Shown: positions 15,706 to 25,336 of the stretch, in pieces
How the letters are laid out: each line of letters begins with the position of its first letter
Position numbering within the stretch: position 1 is the stretch's first letter
NCBI RefSeq assembly: GCF_009846755.1
Contig: NZ_AQOR01000004.1
Span: forward strand, 153,996-217,995
DNA: 64,000 nucleotides
From: Alcanivorax sp. S71-1-4
Lineage (GTDB): Bacteria > Pseudomonadota > Gammaproteobacteria > Pseudomonadales > Alcanivoracaceae
Reading direction: 5' to 3'
Program-made: the position numbers and the translations under genes
The notes under the pieces: generated by a model
Told to the model about the DNA's origin: nothing
Seen by the model: only the letters and a program-made list of their open reading frames with translations
Databases searched by the model: none

Positions 15706-18078
15706 TTACTTGCCGTGTTTCTCGGCCAGATAGAACCAGGTACCCAGCACGGAATCCGGATTCAGGGAGACACTGGAGATGCCCTGCTCCATCAGCCATT
15801 TGGCCAGGTCCGGATGGTCCGAGGGACCCTGACCGCAGATACCGATGTATTTACCCGCCTTGTTGCACGCTTCGATGGCCATGCTCAGCAGCTTCTTCAC
15901 CGCCGGGTCACGTTCATCGAACAGGTGGCTGACGATGCCGGAGTCACGGTCCAGACCCAGAGTGAGCTGGGTCAGATCGTTGGAGCCGATGGAGTAACCG
16001 TCGAAGTGCTGCAGGAAATCATCAGCCAGCAGCGCATTGGTCGGCAGCTCGCACATCATGATGATGCGCAGGCCCTCTTCGCCACGCTTGAGGCCATTTT
16101 TGGCCAGCAGCTCAATGGCGTGCTCGGCCTCGCCCACCGTGCGCACGAACGGCACCATCACTTCCACATTGGTGAAACCCATTTGCTCACGCACTTTCTT
16201 CAGCGCGCGGCATTCCAGCTCGAAACAGTCGCGGAAATTCTCGCTGATATAGCGCGACGCACCACGGAAGCCCAGCATCGGGTTTTCTTCTTCCGGTTCG
16301 TACAGCTTGCCGCCGATCAGGTTCGCGTACTCGTTGGACTTGAAGTCCGACAGGCGCACGATCACCTTTTCCGGATGGAACGCTGCCGCCAGTGTGCTGA
16401 TGCCTTCAACCAGTTTCTCAACGTAGAAATCCACCGGGCTGGTGTAGCCGGCAATACGTTTGTCGACCGTTTGCTGCAGTTCGCGCGGCAGGCTGTCGTA
16501 GTTGAGCAGTGCTTTCGGGTGCACGCCGATCATGCGATTGATGATGAATTCCAGGCGCGCTAGGCCGACGCCCTGATTCGGCAGCGTGGCGAAGTCAAAC
16601 GCGCGGTCCGGGTTGCCGACATTCATCATGATCTTGAACGGCAGCTTCGGCATCGACTCAATGGAGTTACGCTGGATCTCGAATTCCAGACGGCCCTCGT
16701 AGATCTTGCCGGTGTCGCCCTCGGCACAGGAGGCAGTGACCACCTGGCCGTCGCTCAGCAGCTCGGTGGCATCGCCACAGCCCACGATGGCCGGCACACC
16801 CAGTTCGCGGGCGATAATGGCCGCGTGGCAGGTGCGACCGCCACGGTTGGTGATGATCGCAGACGCCCGCTTCATGACCGGCTCCCAATCCGGGTCCGTC
16901 ATGTCGGTGACCAGCACATCGCCATCCTGGACGCGCCCCATCTCCTTGATATTATTCACAATACGGACAGGGCCAGCGCCGATGCGCTGACCAATGGCAC
17001 GGCCTTCCACCAGCACCTTGCCCTTCTGTTTGAGCAGGTAACGCTCCATCACGGAAACGTCCGAGCGGCTTTTCACCGTCTCCGGGCGCGCCTGCACGAT
17101 GTACATCTTGTTGTCGTCACCGTCCAGGGCCCACTCGATATCCATCGGGTGGCCATAGTGTTTCTCGATCTCGATGGCCTGGCGGGACAGGTCTTCTACC
17201 TGGGCATCCGTCAGCGCAAAGCGCATGCGGTCTTCACGGCTGACGTCGACAATCTGCACCGACTTGCCGGCGCTGGCTTCGCTGCCGTAGATCATCTTCT
17301 GCAGCTTGGAACCCAGGTTGCGGCGCAGGATAGACGGCCGCTTGTTCAGCAGGGTCTTTTTGTGGACGTAGAACTCATCCGGGTTCACCGCACCCTGCAC
17401 GACCATCTCGCCGAGGCCATAGGACGCCGTGATGAACACCACGTCACGGAAACCCGACTCGGTATCCAGCGTGAACATCACGCCGGCGGCACCGGTTTCG
17501 GAACGCACCATCCGCTGGATGCCGGCGGACAGCGCCACGCCGGCATGGTCGAAGCCCTGGTGGACACGGTAGGAAATGGCACGGTCGTTGAACAGGGACG
17601 CAAAGACTTCCTTGACCGCCACGAGCACGTTCTCGACGCCCCGGATGTTGAGGAAGGTTTCCTGCTGGCCTGCAAACGAGGCATCCGGCAGGTCCTCTGC
17701 AGTGGCGGAGGAACGCACTGCCACAGCCAGTTCGGCATTGCCGTCACTGATCTGCGCGAAGGCGTCCCGGATCTGCTGCTCCAGTTCCGGCTGGAACGGG
17801 GCTTCGGCGACCCAGCGACGGATCTCGGCGCCAGTCTCGGCCAGCGCCACTACGTCGTTGACGTCGAGCTTGTCGAGCGCATCGTTGATCTTGCGGGTCA
17901 GGTCGTTGTGCTCAAGGAAATCGCGATAGGCCTGCGCCGTGGTGGCGAATCCGCCCGGGACAGAAACCCCGGCAGCCGCCAGATTGCTGATCATTTCGCC
18001 CAGGGACGCATTCTTGCCCCCGACCGTTTCCACGTCGCCTTTGCCCAGGCGTTCAAACCAGACTACGTACTCCGCCAA
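15706..18078 (-). CDS. ppsA: Phosphoenolpyruvate synthase (pyruvate, water dikinase)
   Basis: Predicted 790 residues, normal for PpsA. It opens [20 protein letters not shown], the ATP-grasp pyruvate-phosphate dikinase N-domain; the phosphohistidine loop is [20 protein letters not shown]; the C-terminal PEP-binding barrel includes [17 protein letters not shown] and [10 protein letters not shown]. It makes PEP from pyruvate and ATP, needed for gluconeogenesis on lactate, propionate or fatty acids, consistent with the methylcitrate operon in this window. The start is a TTG at 18078 with GGGAG upstream. It is divergent from two copies of its regulator PpsR and ends at a strong terminator. Confidence 0.95.
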   Translation of the reverse strand: MAEYVVWFERLGKGDVETVGGKNASLGEMISNLAAAGVSVPGGFATTAQAYRDFLEHNDLTRKINDALDKLDVNDVVALAETGAEIRRWVAEAPFQPELEQQIRDAFAQISDGNAELAVAVRSSATAEDLPDASFAGQQETFLNIRGVENVLVAVKEVFASLFNDRAISYRVHQGFDHAGVALSAGIQRMVRSETGAAGVMFTLDTESGFRDVVFITASYGLGEMVVQGAVNPDEFYVHKKTLLNKRPSILRRNLGSKLQKMIYGSEASAGKSVQIVDVSREDRMRFALTDAQVEDLSRQAIEIEKHYGHPMDIEWALDGDDNKMYIVQARPETVKSRSDVSVMERYLLKQKGKVLVEGRAIGQRIGAGPVRIVNNIKEMGRVQDGDVLVTDMTDPDWEPVMKRASAIITNRGGRTCHAAIIARELGVPAIVGCGDATELLSDGQVVTASCAEGDTGKIYEGRLEFEIQRNSIESMPKLPFKIMMNVGNPDRAFDFATLPNQGVGLARLEFIINRMIGVHPKALLNYDSLPRELQQTVDKRIAGYTSPVDFYVEKLVEGISTLAAAFHPEKVIVRLSDFKSNEYANLIGGKLYEPEEENPMLGFRGASRYISENFRDCFELECRALKKVREQMGFTNVEVMVPFVRTVGEAEHAIELLAKNGLKRGEEGLRIIMMCELPTNALLADDFLQHFDGYSIGSNDLTQLTLGLDRDSGIVSHLFDERDPAVKKLLSMAIEACNKAGKYIGICGQGPSDHPDLAKWLMEQGISSVSLNPDSVLGTWFYLAEKHGK

Positions 18079-18347
18079 GGTCCTGCTCCCTCAATTACCG
18101 GAATGGATGGTTGTGTCGCGGGGTATTCTACTCAAAAACACGGGCAGTTTCTCGCCTCTCGTCATGCGACTTTCGGGGTCCCCCTGAGTGCCCCCTGTGC
18201 CGCCGTGTTTCCGGGGTTTGCGCGCACCCCGTCCGGGCGGCCTTGCCCGCTGACGCCAGCGCGGCTAACCTGCGCAATCCGCCGGCCCGTGGCGTTTTCC
18301 CCGATCCGGCCGGCGTCGACCTCGGCCAGCGGGAGCCCAGAAGACCC

Positions 18348-19166
18348 ATGAAACGTACGGCCTTTTTTGTCTCGGACGGCACCGGCATCACCGCGGAAAC
18401 CCTCGGGCATTCGATGCTCAGCCAGTTCGGGGACGTCCAGTTCGAGCAGGTCACCCTGCCCTACGTCAACTCACGCGAGGCAACTGAACAGGCGGTCGCA
18501 CGCATCAACGAGGTGGCCCGGCAGGACAGTGCCAAGCCCATCGTCTTCTCGACCCTGGTCAACGAAGAGCACCGGGAAATTCTTGCCGGCTGCGAAGCCC
18601 TGCTGCTGGACATGTTCGCCGTGTTCGTCGGCCCGCTGGAACAGGAACTGGGCATGCGCTCCAGCCACAAGGTGGGCCAGAGCCACTCGATCCGCGACCA
18701 CGAGGCTTACCGCATCCGCATCGATGCCGTGCACTTCGCGCTGGACAACGACGATGGCGCCCGCACCCGTCACTATGATCTGGCCGACGTGATTCTCGTA
18801 GGCGTTTCACGCAGCGGCAAAACCCCGACCAGCCTGTACCTGGCCCTGCAATTCGGCCTGTACGCAGCCAACTACCCCCTCACCGAGGACGATTTCGACG
18901 ACCTGCGCCTGCCGGACGCGCTGCTGCCCCACAAGGACAAGTTGTTCGGCCTGACCATCGACCCCGAACGCCTGGCTGCCATCCGCAGCGAACGCAAGGC
19001 CGGCAGCCGCTACGCCTCCGCACGCCAGTGCGACATGGAGACACGGGCGCTGGAAGCCCTGTTCAATCGCTATAACATTCCCAACCTGAATGCCACGGAA
19101 TTGTCGATTGAGGAAATCTCCACCCGCATCCTGGCCAAGACCGGCCTGCAACGGCGGCTGCAGTAA
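18348..19166 (+). CDS. ppsR: PpsR: PEP synthase regulatory kinase/pyrophosphorylase (canonical copy)
   Basis: Predicted 272 residues of the DUF299 family. The N-terminus has the family's SDGTGITAE motif and the P-loop is GVSRSGKTPTSLYLA, followed by AANYPLTEDDFDDLRLP and GSRYASARQC. In E. coli the homologue inactivates PpsA by ADP-dependent phosphorylation of a Thr and reactivates it by phosphorolysis. Divergent placement next to ppsA is the usual arrangement. The start at 18348 matches the family N-terminus; the frame is open for 79 further codons upstream through the shared promoter region, which I discount. Confidence 0.93.
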   Translation: MKRTAFFVSDGTGITAETLGHSMLSQFGDVQFEQVTLPYVNSREATEQAVARINEVARQDSAKPIVFSTLVNEEHREILAGCEALLLDMFAVFVGPLEQELGMRSSHKVGQSHSIRDHEAYRIRIDAVHFALDNDDGARTRHYDLADVILVGVSRSGKTPTSLYLALQFGLYAANYPLTEDDFDDLRLPDALLPHKDKLFGLTIDPERLAAIRSERKAGSRYASARQCDMETRALEALFNRYNIPNLNATELSIEEISTRILAKTGLQRRLQ

Positions 19167-19244
19167 GGCTGCGGCGGCTATACAGGTGTCGCCTGCCTCT
19201 GTCATGCTGCCGGCTGTCTAGCACTTTTTTCCGGGTAGCCTGTC

Positions 19245-20066
19245 ATGACTCATCGTTCCGTGTTCGTGGTTTCCGGTGGCACCGGCATTACCGCCGAGGC
19301 GATCGGCAACTCCATGCTCAGCCAGTTCGGTGACGTGGCGTTCACCCAGCATTCCCTCACCTACATCAGGACGGAAGACGATTGCCGTGACGCGGTGGCA
19401 CGCATCCACGCCGCCGCCCAGCAGGATGGCACCCGCCCGGTGGTATTTTCCACATTGGTCAACCCGGCCCACCGCGAGTTGCTGAACCAGTCCGGCGCCC
19501 TGGTACTGGATCTGTTCGGCACCTTTCTGCAACCGCTGGAAGCGGAGCTGGGTGTCCGTTCCAGCCAGAAAGTCGGCTACAGTCACGCCGTGCGGGACCC
19601 TTCCGCGTACCGGGTGCGTATTGACGCCGTCCATTTTGCACTGGATAACGACGATGGCGGCCGCACTCGCCACTATGACAAGGCAGACATTATCCTGATC
19701 GGCGTGTCACGCAGCGGCAAGACCCCGACCAGCCTGTACCTGGCATTGCAGTTCGGCCTGTACGCGGCCAACTACCCGTTGACGGAAGAGGATTTTGACG
19801 ATTTGCGGCTGCCCGAAGCTCTGCAACCGTACCGCGACAAGCTGTTTGCCCTGGTCATTGATCCCGAGCGCCTGACCGTTATTCGTCAGGAGCGCATGGC
19901 CGGTAGCCGCTATGCTTCACTACAACAATGTGAACAGGAGACTCGCACCTTTGCCGCGATCATCGGGCGCTACAATGTGCCTTCGATCAACGTGACAGAG
20001 CGTTCGATCGAGGAGATTTCGACGCGGATTCTGGCGCAGACGGGGTTGCAGCGGCGGATTCGGTGA
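19245..20066 (+). CDS. PpsR paralogue, tandem duplicate
   Basis: Predicted 273 residues, collinear without gaps in most of its length with the preceding ppsR. Long stretches are identical, including the P-loop GVSRSGKTPTSLYLA and the following segment. The N-terminal signature differs: SGGTGITAE instead of SDGTGITAE, so a conserved Asp is Gly. Residues around position 90-110 also diverge. It may target a different dikinase, modify the activity of the first copy, or be redundant. It lies 78 bases after the first copy, likely in the same transcript. Confidence 0.88.
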   Translation: MTHRSVFVVSGGTGITAEAIGNSMLSQFGDVAFTQHSLTYIRTEDDCRDAVARIHAAAQQDGTRPVVFSTLVNPAHRELLNQSGALVLDLFGTFLQPLEAELGVRSSQKVGYSHAVRDPSAYRVRIDAVHFALDNDDGGRTRHYDKADIILIGVSRSGKTPTSLYLALQFGLYAANYPLTEEDFDDLRLPEALQPYRDKLFALVIDPERLTVIRQERMAGSRYASLQQCEQETRTFAAIIGRYNVPSINVTERSIEEISTRILAQTGLQRRIR

Positions 20067-20142
20067 TGTCGCTCCCCCATTGGACGGACACGCCTCAAGG
20101 TAGGCGCTACCCGGTGAAAAGCGCCTATGCGATAATCGATCC

Positions 20143-20958
20143 ATGCCCAGACCAGCCAACCCGCAGCAGTTGCTCCCCCCCTTTCACCTGTCAGTGGTCA
20201 CCACCACAGACCCGGTGACGGGACAACTTTCACGTCTGCTCGCCGCACTGCAAGTGTTCGCTGAATATCGGCAGTATCGGATCGAGGCCGTCATTGTTGA
20301 TGACCTGAAACTCTGGTCGGAAGCACCTGCCTTGCCTGCATCTCCCTGCCTACGCTGTGTCCCGATCCGTTACGCCGGCCAGCGAGGACAGCTACAGGCT
20401 GCCTTGACGGGAATACGGCAGGCCAGCGCGCCGCTCGTGCTGACGCTCGATCCGGACATGCATACCTGCGTGGATGATTTGCCCGACATGCTGGAAACTC
20501 TCGCTCAGGGCCATGCACTGGTGCACGGGGTGCGAACACACCGCAGCGGCCTCTCACCATTGCGCCGATTTGGCTCCCGCTGTATCAATGTCATCATGCG
20601 GTATCTCGGCAGGCTGCCCATTGATGATATCCAGAGCCCTGTAGCACTTTTTTACCGGGATTTTTTTGACCAGCACGCACCGGCGGCCAGCCAATGTCGA
20701 AACCCTCGGTTGGCGTACTATGCGCTGGCGGGCTCAGCTTTGGCCAGCCATTCATTGAAGGGCTCCGCAACGGCCGAAGGCGTGTCACAATACCGCTTCG
20801 GCATGCTACTCAGGTTATTTTTTGACCTGCTGGGTGACGCCATCGTGGTCAGGCGTTTCACCCGGCAACCCCATGGCTATCACAGCAACACACAGATACG
20901 GCATGAACAGAATAACAACAGAAGTGCCCTTCCACCGCCGCACGCGCGCCAGCCATGA
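20143..20958 (+). CDS. GT2 glycosyltransferase, ArnC/GtrB-like without membrane anchor
   Basis: Predicted 271 residues. The GT2 fold starts FHLSVVTTTDPVTG, has VIVDDLKLW, the stretch GQRGQLQAALTGIRQA and the metal/sugar site TLDPDMHTCVDDL. Its order of motifs through SRCINVIMRYLG and YRFGMLLRLFFDLLGD follows ArnC/GtrB/DPM synthases, which load a sugar onto undecaprenyl phosphate. Unlike them it ends without the C-terminal membrane helices. It is the first gene of a glycan operon. Its end overlaps the aminotransferase start by 56 bases. I infer that it makes a polyprenyl-linked sugar for the GT-C-like protein downstream. Confidence 0.72.
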   Translation: MPRPANPQQLLPPFHLSVVTTTDPVTGQLSRLLAALQVFAEYRQYRIEAVIVDDLKLWSEAPALPASPCLRCVPIRYAGQRGQLQAALTGIRQASAPLVLTLDPDMHTCVDDLPDMLETLAQGHALVHGVRTHRSGLSPLRRFGSRCINVIMRYLGRLPIDDIQSPVALFYRDFFDQHAPAASQCRNPRLAYYALAGSALASHSLKGSATAEGVSQYRFGMLLRLFFDLLGDAIVVRRFTRQPHGYHSNTQIRHEQNNNRSALPPPHARQP

Positions 20959-22057
20959 AGCCGCCTATGTGGCAGAGGCGCTAAGCGGCGACAGACTGTG
21001 TGCAGGCAACGTCTTCAATCGGCAATGTGAAAGCTGGTTGCAGACACACCTACCTGTTACACGTGCGCTACTGACTCATTCCTGCACCAATGCACTGGAG
21101 ATCGCGGCAATACTCGCCCGCCTGCAACCCGGCGATGAAGTCATCATGCCGACCTTTACTTTCACGTCTACCGCCAATGCCTTCGCCCTACGCGGCGCCG
21201 TTCCGGTATTCGTCGATATACAACCAGACACTTTCAATCTGTGTCCACACGCCGCAGAGCAAGCGATCACGCCGCGAACCCGTGCTATTGTGCCCGTCCA
21301 TTACGCTGGAATCGCCTGCAACATGGACGCGATCATGGCGCTCGCCGAGGCTCATCACCTGACCGTGATTGAGGATGCTGCACAGGGATTTGGCGCAGCC
21401 CACCATGGCCGTCCGCTCGGTAGCATAGGCCACCTCGGCACCTATTCCTTTCATCACAGTAAAACCATCAGTTGCGGTGAAGGGGGGGCATTGCTGCTGA
21501 ACAGTCCTGAGCATGTTGCCCGTGCCGAAGTACTACTGGACAAAGGTACCAATCGCAAGCTGCATCAGGCAGGCAGTATCGCGCAGTATTCCTGGGTGGA
21601 TCTCGGCCTCTCGGCCCCGCCCTCTGCTATGCAGGCCGCCTGCCTGTTGGCGCAACTGGAGGAAAGTACCTCGCTCTTGCAACGCTACCGTGCGGTTTGG
21701 TCAACCTGGCATGCTGCACTGGCAGATACAGAACAGGCCGGCCTGTTGCGGCGTCCCCACCTGCCACCCGACATACAGCACAATGGCCATATTTATGCCG
21801 TCCTGCTTCCAGATGCAGCAAAACGGGAAGCACTCGCCAGTGCGCTACAGGCCCTCGGCATTCAGACCGCGCGTCACTATTACCCCCTGCATCTGAGCGA
21901 AGCCGGCCGTCGTCTCGGTCGCAGCGCCGGCTCGCTACGACAAGCAGAAGACATCAATGAACGGCTCCTGCGCCTACCGGTCTATCCCGAGCTGCCATCC
22001 TGGCTACCCGAGCAGGTCACTCGCCTTGTCAAACAGGTTTTTTCCGATGCCGTATGA
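20903..22057 (+). CDS. DegT/WecE-type sugar aminotransferase (PLP)
   Basis: Predicted 384 residues. The DegT/DnrJ/EryC1 family fold is shown by THSCTNALEIAAIL, PTFTFTSTANAFAL, EDAAQGFGAAHHGRPLG and the Schiff-base Lys in SFHHSKTISCGEGG. These enzymes aminate 4-keto (or 3-keto) nucleotide sugars; the sequence most resembles WecE/ArnB-like dTDP- or UDP-4-keto sugar transaminases. Context (ArnC-like transferase, SDR epimerase, RffC-like GNAT across the island) fits synthesis of an amino sugar. ATG 20903 was chosen where homology begins; earlier in-frame codons lie inside the upstream gene. Confidence 0.85.
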   Translation: MNRITTEVPFHRRTRASHEAAYVAEALSGDRLCAGNVFNRQCESWLQTHLPVTRALLTHSCTNALEIAAILARLQPGDEVIMPTFTFTSTANAFALRGAVPVFVDIQPDTFNLCPHAAEQAITPRTRAIVPVHYAGIACNMDAIMALAEAHHLTVIEDAAQGFGAAHHGRPLGSIGHLGTYSFHHSKTISCGEGGALLLNSPEHVARAEVLLDKGTNRKLHQAGSIAQYSWVDLGLSAPPSAMQAACLLAQLEESTSLLQRYRAVWSTWHAALADTEQAGLLRRPHLPPDIQHNGHIYAVLLPDAAKREALASALQALGIQTARHYYPLHLSEAGRRLGRSAGSLRQAEDINERLLRLPVYPELPSWLPEQVTRLVKQVFSDAV

Positions 22058-23102
22058 TAATGCAGCACCGCTTCTCAAGCAGCGAGTACTGGTGCTGGGA
22101 GGCGCCGGGTATATCGGCAGCACGCTGGTGCCCATGCTGCTGGACAATGGAGCACGGGTGCATGTCATTGACCGCTTTTTCTTTGGCGAGAATATCCTCC
22201 CGGCGCACCCTCGCCTGACACACGCGCGCAATGATTCCCGGTTGCTGACAACTGCGGAAATGCAGGGCTTTGATACCTTGATTGATCTGGCAGCCATTTC
22301 AAACGATCCTGCCGCCGACCGTTTCTCCGAACTGACGCGTGCCATCAACTATACCGCCCGTGTACGCAATGCAGAATTGGCCAAGGCAGCCGGCATACAA
22401 CGCTATCTGCTATCTTCCAGCTGCAGTGTTTACGGCTTCAATCCGCTACCCATTACTGAGCTGACACCCGTCAACCCCCTAACCACCTATGCACGCGCCA
22501 ATGCCGAGGCAGAGTATGACCTGATGCAATTGTCTACCAGACATTTCCACGTCACCGCCCTGCGGCTGGGCACAGTATTCGGCCATTCCCCTCGCATGCG
22601 TGCGGACTTGGTAGTCAATGCCATGACCTGGAGCGCTTGCCGGCACCGACAAGTCTCTGTTTCCGGTAGCGGGCAACAGTCTAGACCTTTAGTGCATGTT
22701 CGCGACGCCGCCGCCGCCGCAATAGCCGCCATACAGGCACCTGCAGTGCTTGTCAGCGGAGGAATCTACAATGTCGCGGCGGAAAACATTACCATCGGAG
22801 AGGTGGCCGCGCAGGTTTGCCGGCACGTGTCGCAAGCACTTGGGGAGCCCGTAAAGGAAAATTTTGAAGGGCAGAACGATGCACGCAGCTATCGCGTGTC
22901 CAGCGATCTGATCACCAGCACACTGCAATGGCATCCGAGACATTCCATTGAACAAGGCATTAACGAATTACTTGACAGGATAAGCGCAGGCCTCGACCTG
23001 GAACAACCACGCCATCACACTCTTAGATGGTACGAGGAGCTTCACCGCAATCCACATCATCATCCGCAAGTCAGGCTGAACGGGAAGATGCTGCATGTTT
23101 AA
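22047..23102 (+). CDS. NAD(P)-dependent nucleotide-sugar epimerase/dehydratase (SDR)
   Basis: Predicted 351 residues of the extended SDR family. The Rossmann motif is VLVLGGAGYIGSTLVPML, the central active-site strand is YLLSSSCSVYGF, and substrate-binding segments include PLVHVRDAAAA. The catalytic Tyr is in TTYARANAEAEYD, but the Lys of YxxxK is Asn (codons TAT GCA CGC GCC AAT). This may change the chemistry or indicate a binding role. It overlaps the upstream gene by 11 bases and the downstream gene by 8. Likely acts on a nucleotide sugar for the neighbouring transferases. Confidence 0.8.
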   Translation: MPYDNAAPLLKQRVLVLGGAGYIGSTLVPMLLDNGARVHVIDRFFFGENILPAHPRLTHARNDSRLLTTAEMQGFDTLIDLAAISNDPAADRFSELTRAINYTARVRNAELAKAAGIQRYLLSSSCSVYGFNPLPITELTPVNPLTTYARANAEAEYDLMQLSTRHFHVTALRLGTVFGHSPRMRADLVVNAMTWSACRHRQVSVSGSGQQSRPLVHVRDAAAAAIAAIQAPAVLVSGGIYNVAAENITIGEVAAQVCRHVSQALGEPVKENFEGQNDARSYRVSSDLITSTLQWHPRHSIEQGINELLDRISAGLDLEQPRHHTLRWYEELHRNPHHHPQVRLNGKMLHV

Positions 23103-24693
23103 CTTCCGTAACGGCACGGCACTAGCCAGCAGGTTTTCCGTTGGCACGATGCTCTTCTGGCTTGTGTATGGGTTCTCGCATCTGCTGGCTGCCTGGGCAG
23201 CCAGTTATGAAGGCCATTTCGCCATTACCCTGGCATTGATTGAGGGGAGTAATCTGCTGGGTATCGATGATGCCTACCGTTTTTTTCTCAGCAAGTACGC
23301 TTTTACTGAACTGGACATTTACGCCTGGGATTATGTTTTACCGGTAGCGACATTATACTACGGCACACTGACCAGTCTGTTTAACGATGCGATATTCCCA
23401 GTACGGGCCGTCACGATAATAGTCAGTGGGTTCGGCTATCTACTGCTGCTGAAATCCATGCTTTATTTCGGCATACGCCGTCTGCATGCCTATGCAGCGC
23501 TGGCAATATATATGTTTATGCCAGTACAGATTGCGATGGCAATGAGCTTTTACGGCGAACCACTACTGGTCGTGCTGACTTCCACCGCCATATATCTGTT
23601 TGCCACACAGAGACCTCTGGCACTGGCACTGGTGGCTTCACTATTACCCCTGACACGACCAGAAGGCATCTTCATTCTGGCACCCATTTCACTGTATCTG
23701 CTAATAAGAAGATCTTACCTCCCTTTCCTGTTGTCCGGCACCGCAGGCTTTATTTTCCTTGTATTCACCCTGGCCCACTCTGACGGGAACCTTTCACTAT
23801 TGCTTGATTGGAGACTGGAGATTCGCAGGGTCTGGAGCGCCTTTATCATGCCGAACACCTATAACACATGGGGCTTCGTCAGCACTTATAACCTGTTCTG
23901 GGTTGCCGTCGCCTGCGCCGGCTTTGTGCTCCCGGTCATGCGCCGCCTGTGGCCGTTTTCGATAGGTGCCTTGGCGTGGCTGGTGTATTATGTCACTCTG
24001 GTGAACACGGGATTGTCCAGCTACGAATCGCGCTATCTATGCGCAATTTTCCCGGCACTTACCCTGTCGCTGGCCAGCGCGTTTTCCTGGTTTGGAAAAC
24101 CGTCTTCCCAAGATCACCTACGGCACATCGCGACACCAGCCTGCCTGGTGTTTGCCGTCCTGATCATAACCGAGCATCTGTTCCAACTGGATCCCCTGAA
24201 AAGTCGGCTTCCCGGCCAGGCACGCTGGCCCGTCAATACTACGCCGGTAATCCACCCGCATTTTCACCACTACTCCGCAGACGACCTCCAGCACATGGCT
24301 AATTCGGCCGTGAATATCAATACCCTGATTGGGAGGTACCCGGAAATAGACCGGATACTGATCATGGATTGGACACTGCTATACTTTCTTGACCGGAAAT
24401 TTGTTCATTCCGCAGTAGTGCCCGAGTTCGCGCCCATTCCTGAACGAGTGACCGATGTGTCAACCGGCGGCAGCTTCTTTACTTACAGCCAATACGACCG
24501 AAAGTTCGCATACTACACTCTATTATCTCCGGATGATCCTCAGCGCGATGGCGTCGCTTTATATCTTGGTGATCTGAACACGCAATATCTGTTGCCAAGC
24601 TATGAAGAGGGTGTTCATCGTGTGCACGTGATTGGCTACAGGCGCAGCTATACGCCTAACTGGCGCCTGGATGGCAAGATTAATATCGAGTGA
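23095..24693 (+). CDS. Multi-spanning GT-C-like membrane protein
   Basis: Predicted 532 residues with about ten hydrophobic segments in the first 370, then a soluble C-terminal domain of some 150 residues. An early loop has acidic residues (NLLGIDDAYRFFLSKYAF) and a later loop has LTRPEGIFILAP, a layout typical of GT-C glycosyltransferases such as PMT/ArnT-like enzymes that use polyprenyl-phosphate sugars in the periplasm. No motif proves catalysis. Overlap of eight bases with the SDR gene and position after an ArnC-like GT2 support a matched donor-making and donor-using pair. It could otherwise be a flippase-like or polymerase protein. Confidence 0.6.
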   Translation: MFNFRNGTALASRFSVGTMLFWLVYGFSHLLAAWAASYEGHFAITLALIEGSNLLGIDDAYRFFLSKYAFTELDIYAWDYVLPVATLYYGTLTSLFNDAIFPVRAVTIIVSGFGYLLLLKSMLYFGIRRLHAYAALAIYMFMPVQIAMAMSFYGEPLLVVLTSTAIYLFATQRPLALALVASLLPLTRPEGIFILAPISLYLLIRRSYLPFLLSGTAGFIFLVFTLAHSDGNLSLLLDWRLEIRRVWSAFIMPNTYNTWGFVSTYNLFWVAVACAGFVLPVMRRLWPFSIGALAWLVYYVTLVNTGLSSYESRYLCAIFPALTLSLASAFSWFGKPSSQDHLRHIATPACLVFAVLIITEHLFQLDPLKSRLPGQARWPVNTTPVIHPHFHHYSADDLQHMANSAVNINTLIGRYPEIDRILIMDWTLLYFLDRKFVHSAVVPEFAPIPERVTDVSTGGSFFTYSQYDRKFAYYTLLSPDDPQRDGVALYLGDLNTQYLLPSYEEGVHRVHVIGYRRSYTPNWRLDGKINIE

Positions 24694-24697
24694 CAAT

Positions 24698-25336
24698 ATG
24701 CCTCAGCGCGAGAGATTCCCTTACAGTCTTCTGAAGAGCCCACTGGTAGACATCACCTACCAATGGCTTATCGGCGCGAACCGGGCTCGTGACCACTTCA
24801 GTCAGCGTTACATCGTATCAACGGGCGCCGAATCAGTACTTGATCTCGGTTGCGGGAACGCCGACTTGCTGTCTTTCTATTCTCCCAAACACTACACCGG
24901 TGTTGACATGAATGCCGATGCTATCGCTTGCGCACGGCAACGCTATCCGGATACAGGCCGGCATATTCAGGTAGACGCACTCCGTTTTCTCAGTGACACC
25001 CCGCACCGCTACGATCTCATCCTGGCCGCAGGTCTGCTGCATCACCTATGCGATGATGCAGCGGAAAGACTTGTGGCATTGGCCCGGCGCGCACTCACCG
25101 GACATGGCAGGCTCGTCACCATAGATCCCCTCTACTTACCACGACAGCGAATGTTGGCTCGATACCTGATACAGCTTGATCGCGGAAGCAACATCAGGGA
25201 TGAAAATGGCTACCTTGACATCGCACAGCGCCACTTCCCGTGTGTGGAGAGCCATCATCATGGTAATTTACTTCGGATTCCGTACGATCACTTCGTGATG
25301 GTCTGCTTCGCCAATACTCCCGGAGAGTGTCTGTGA
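24698..25336 (+). CDS. Class I SAM-dependent methyltransferase (small)
   Basis: Predicted 212 residues. Motif I is VLDLGCGNADLLSF, the acidic residue after strand 2 is in YTGVDMNADAI, and motif post-II is DLILAAGLLHHLCD, all as in class I methyltransferases. It follows the GT-C-like gene after four bases and shares ten or fewer bases with the next methyltransferase. It probably methylates a sugar or lipid intermediate of this glycan pathway; the acceptor is unknown. The Met at 24698 fits spacing; an earlier in-frame start lies inside the preceding gene. Confidence 0.8.
   Translation: MPQRERFPYSLLKSPLVDITYQWLIGANRARDHFSQRYIVSTGAESVLDLGCGNADLLSFYSPKHYTGVDMNADAIACARQRYPDTGRHIQVDALRFLSDTPHRYDLILAAGLLHHLCDDAAERLVALARRALTGHGRLVTIDPLYLPRQRMLARYLIQLDRGSNIRDENGYLDIAQRHFPCVESHHHGNLLRIPYDHFVMVCFANTPGECL

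Noticed and set aside
16825..18351. 508-codon plus-strand frame opposite ppsA
   Set aside because: Shadow of a strongly supported enzyme gene; no start signal or domain.
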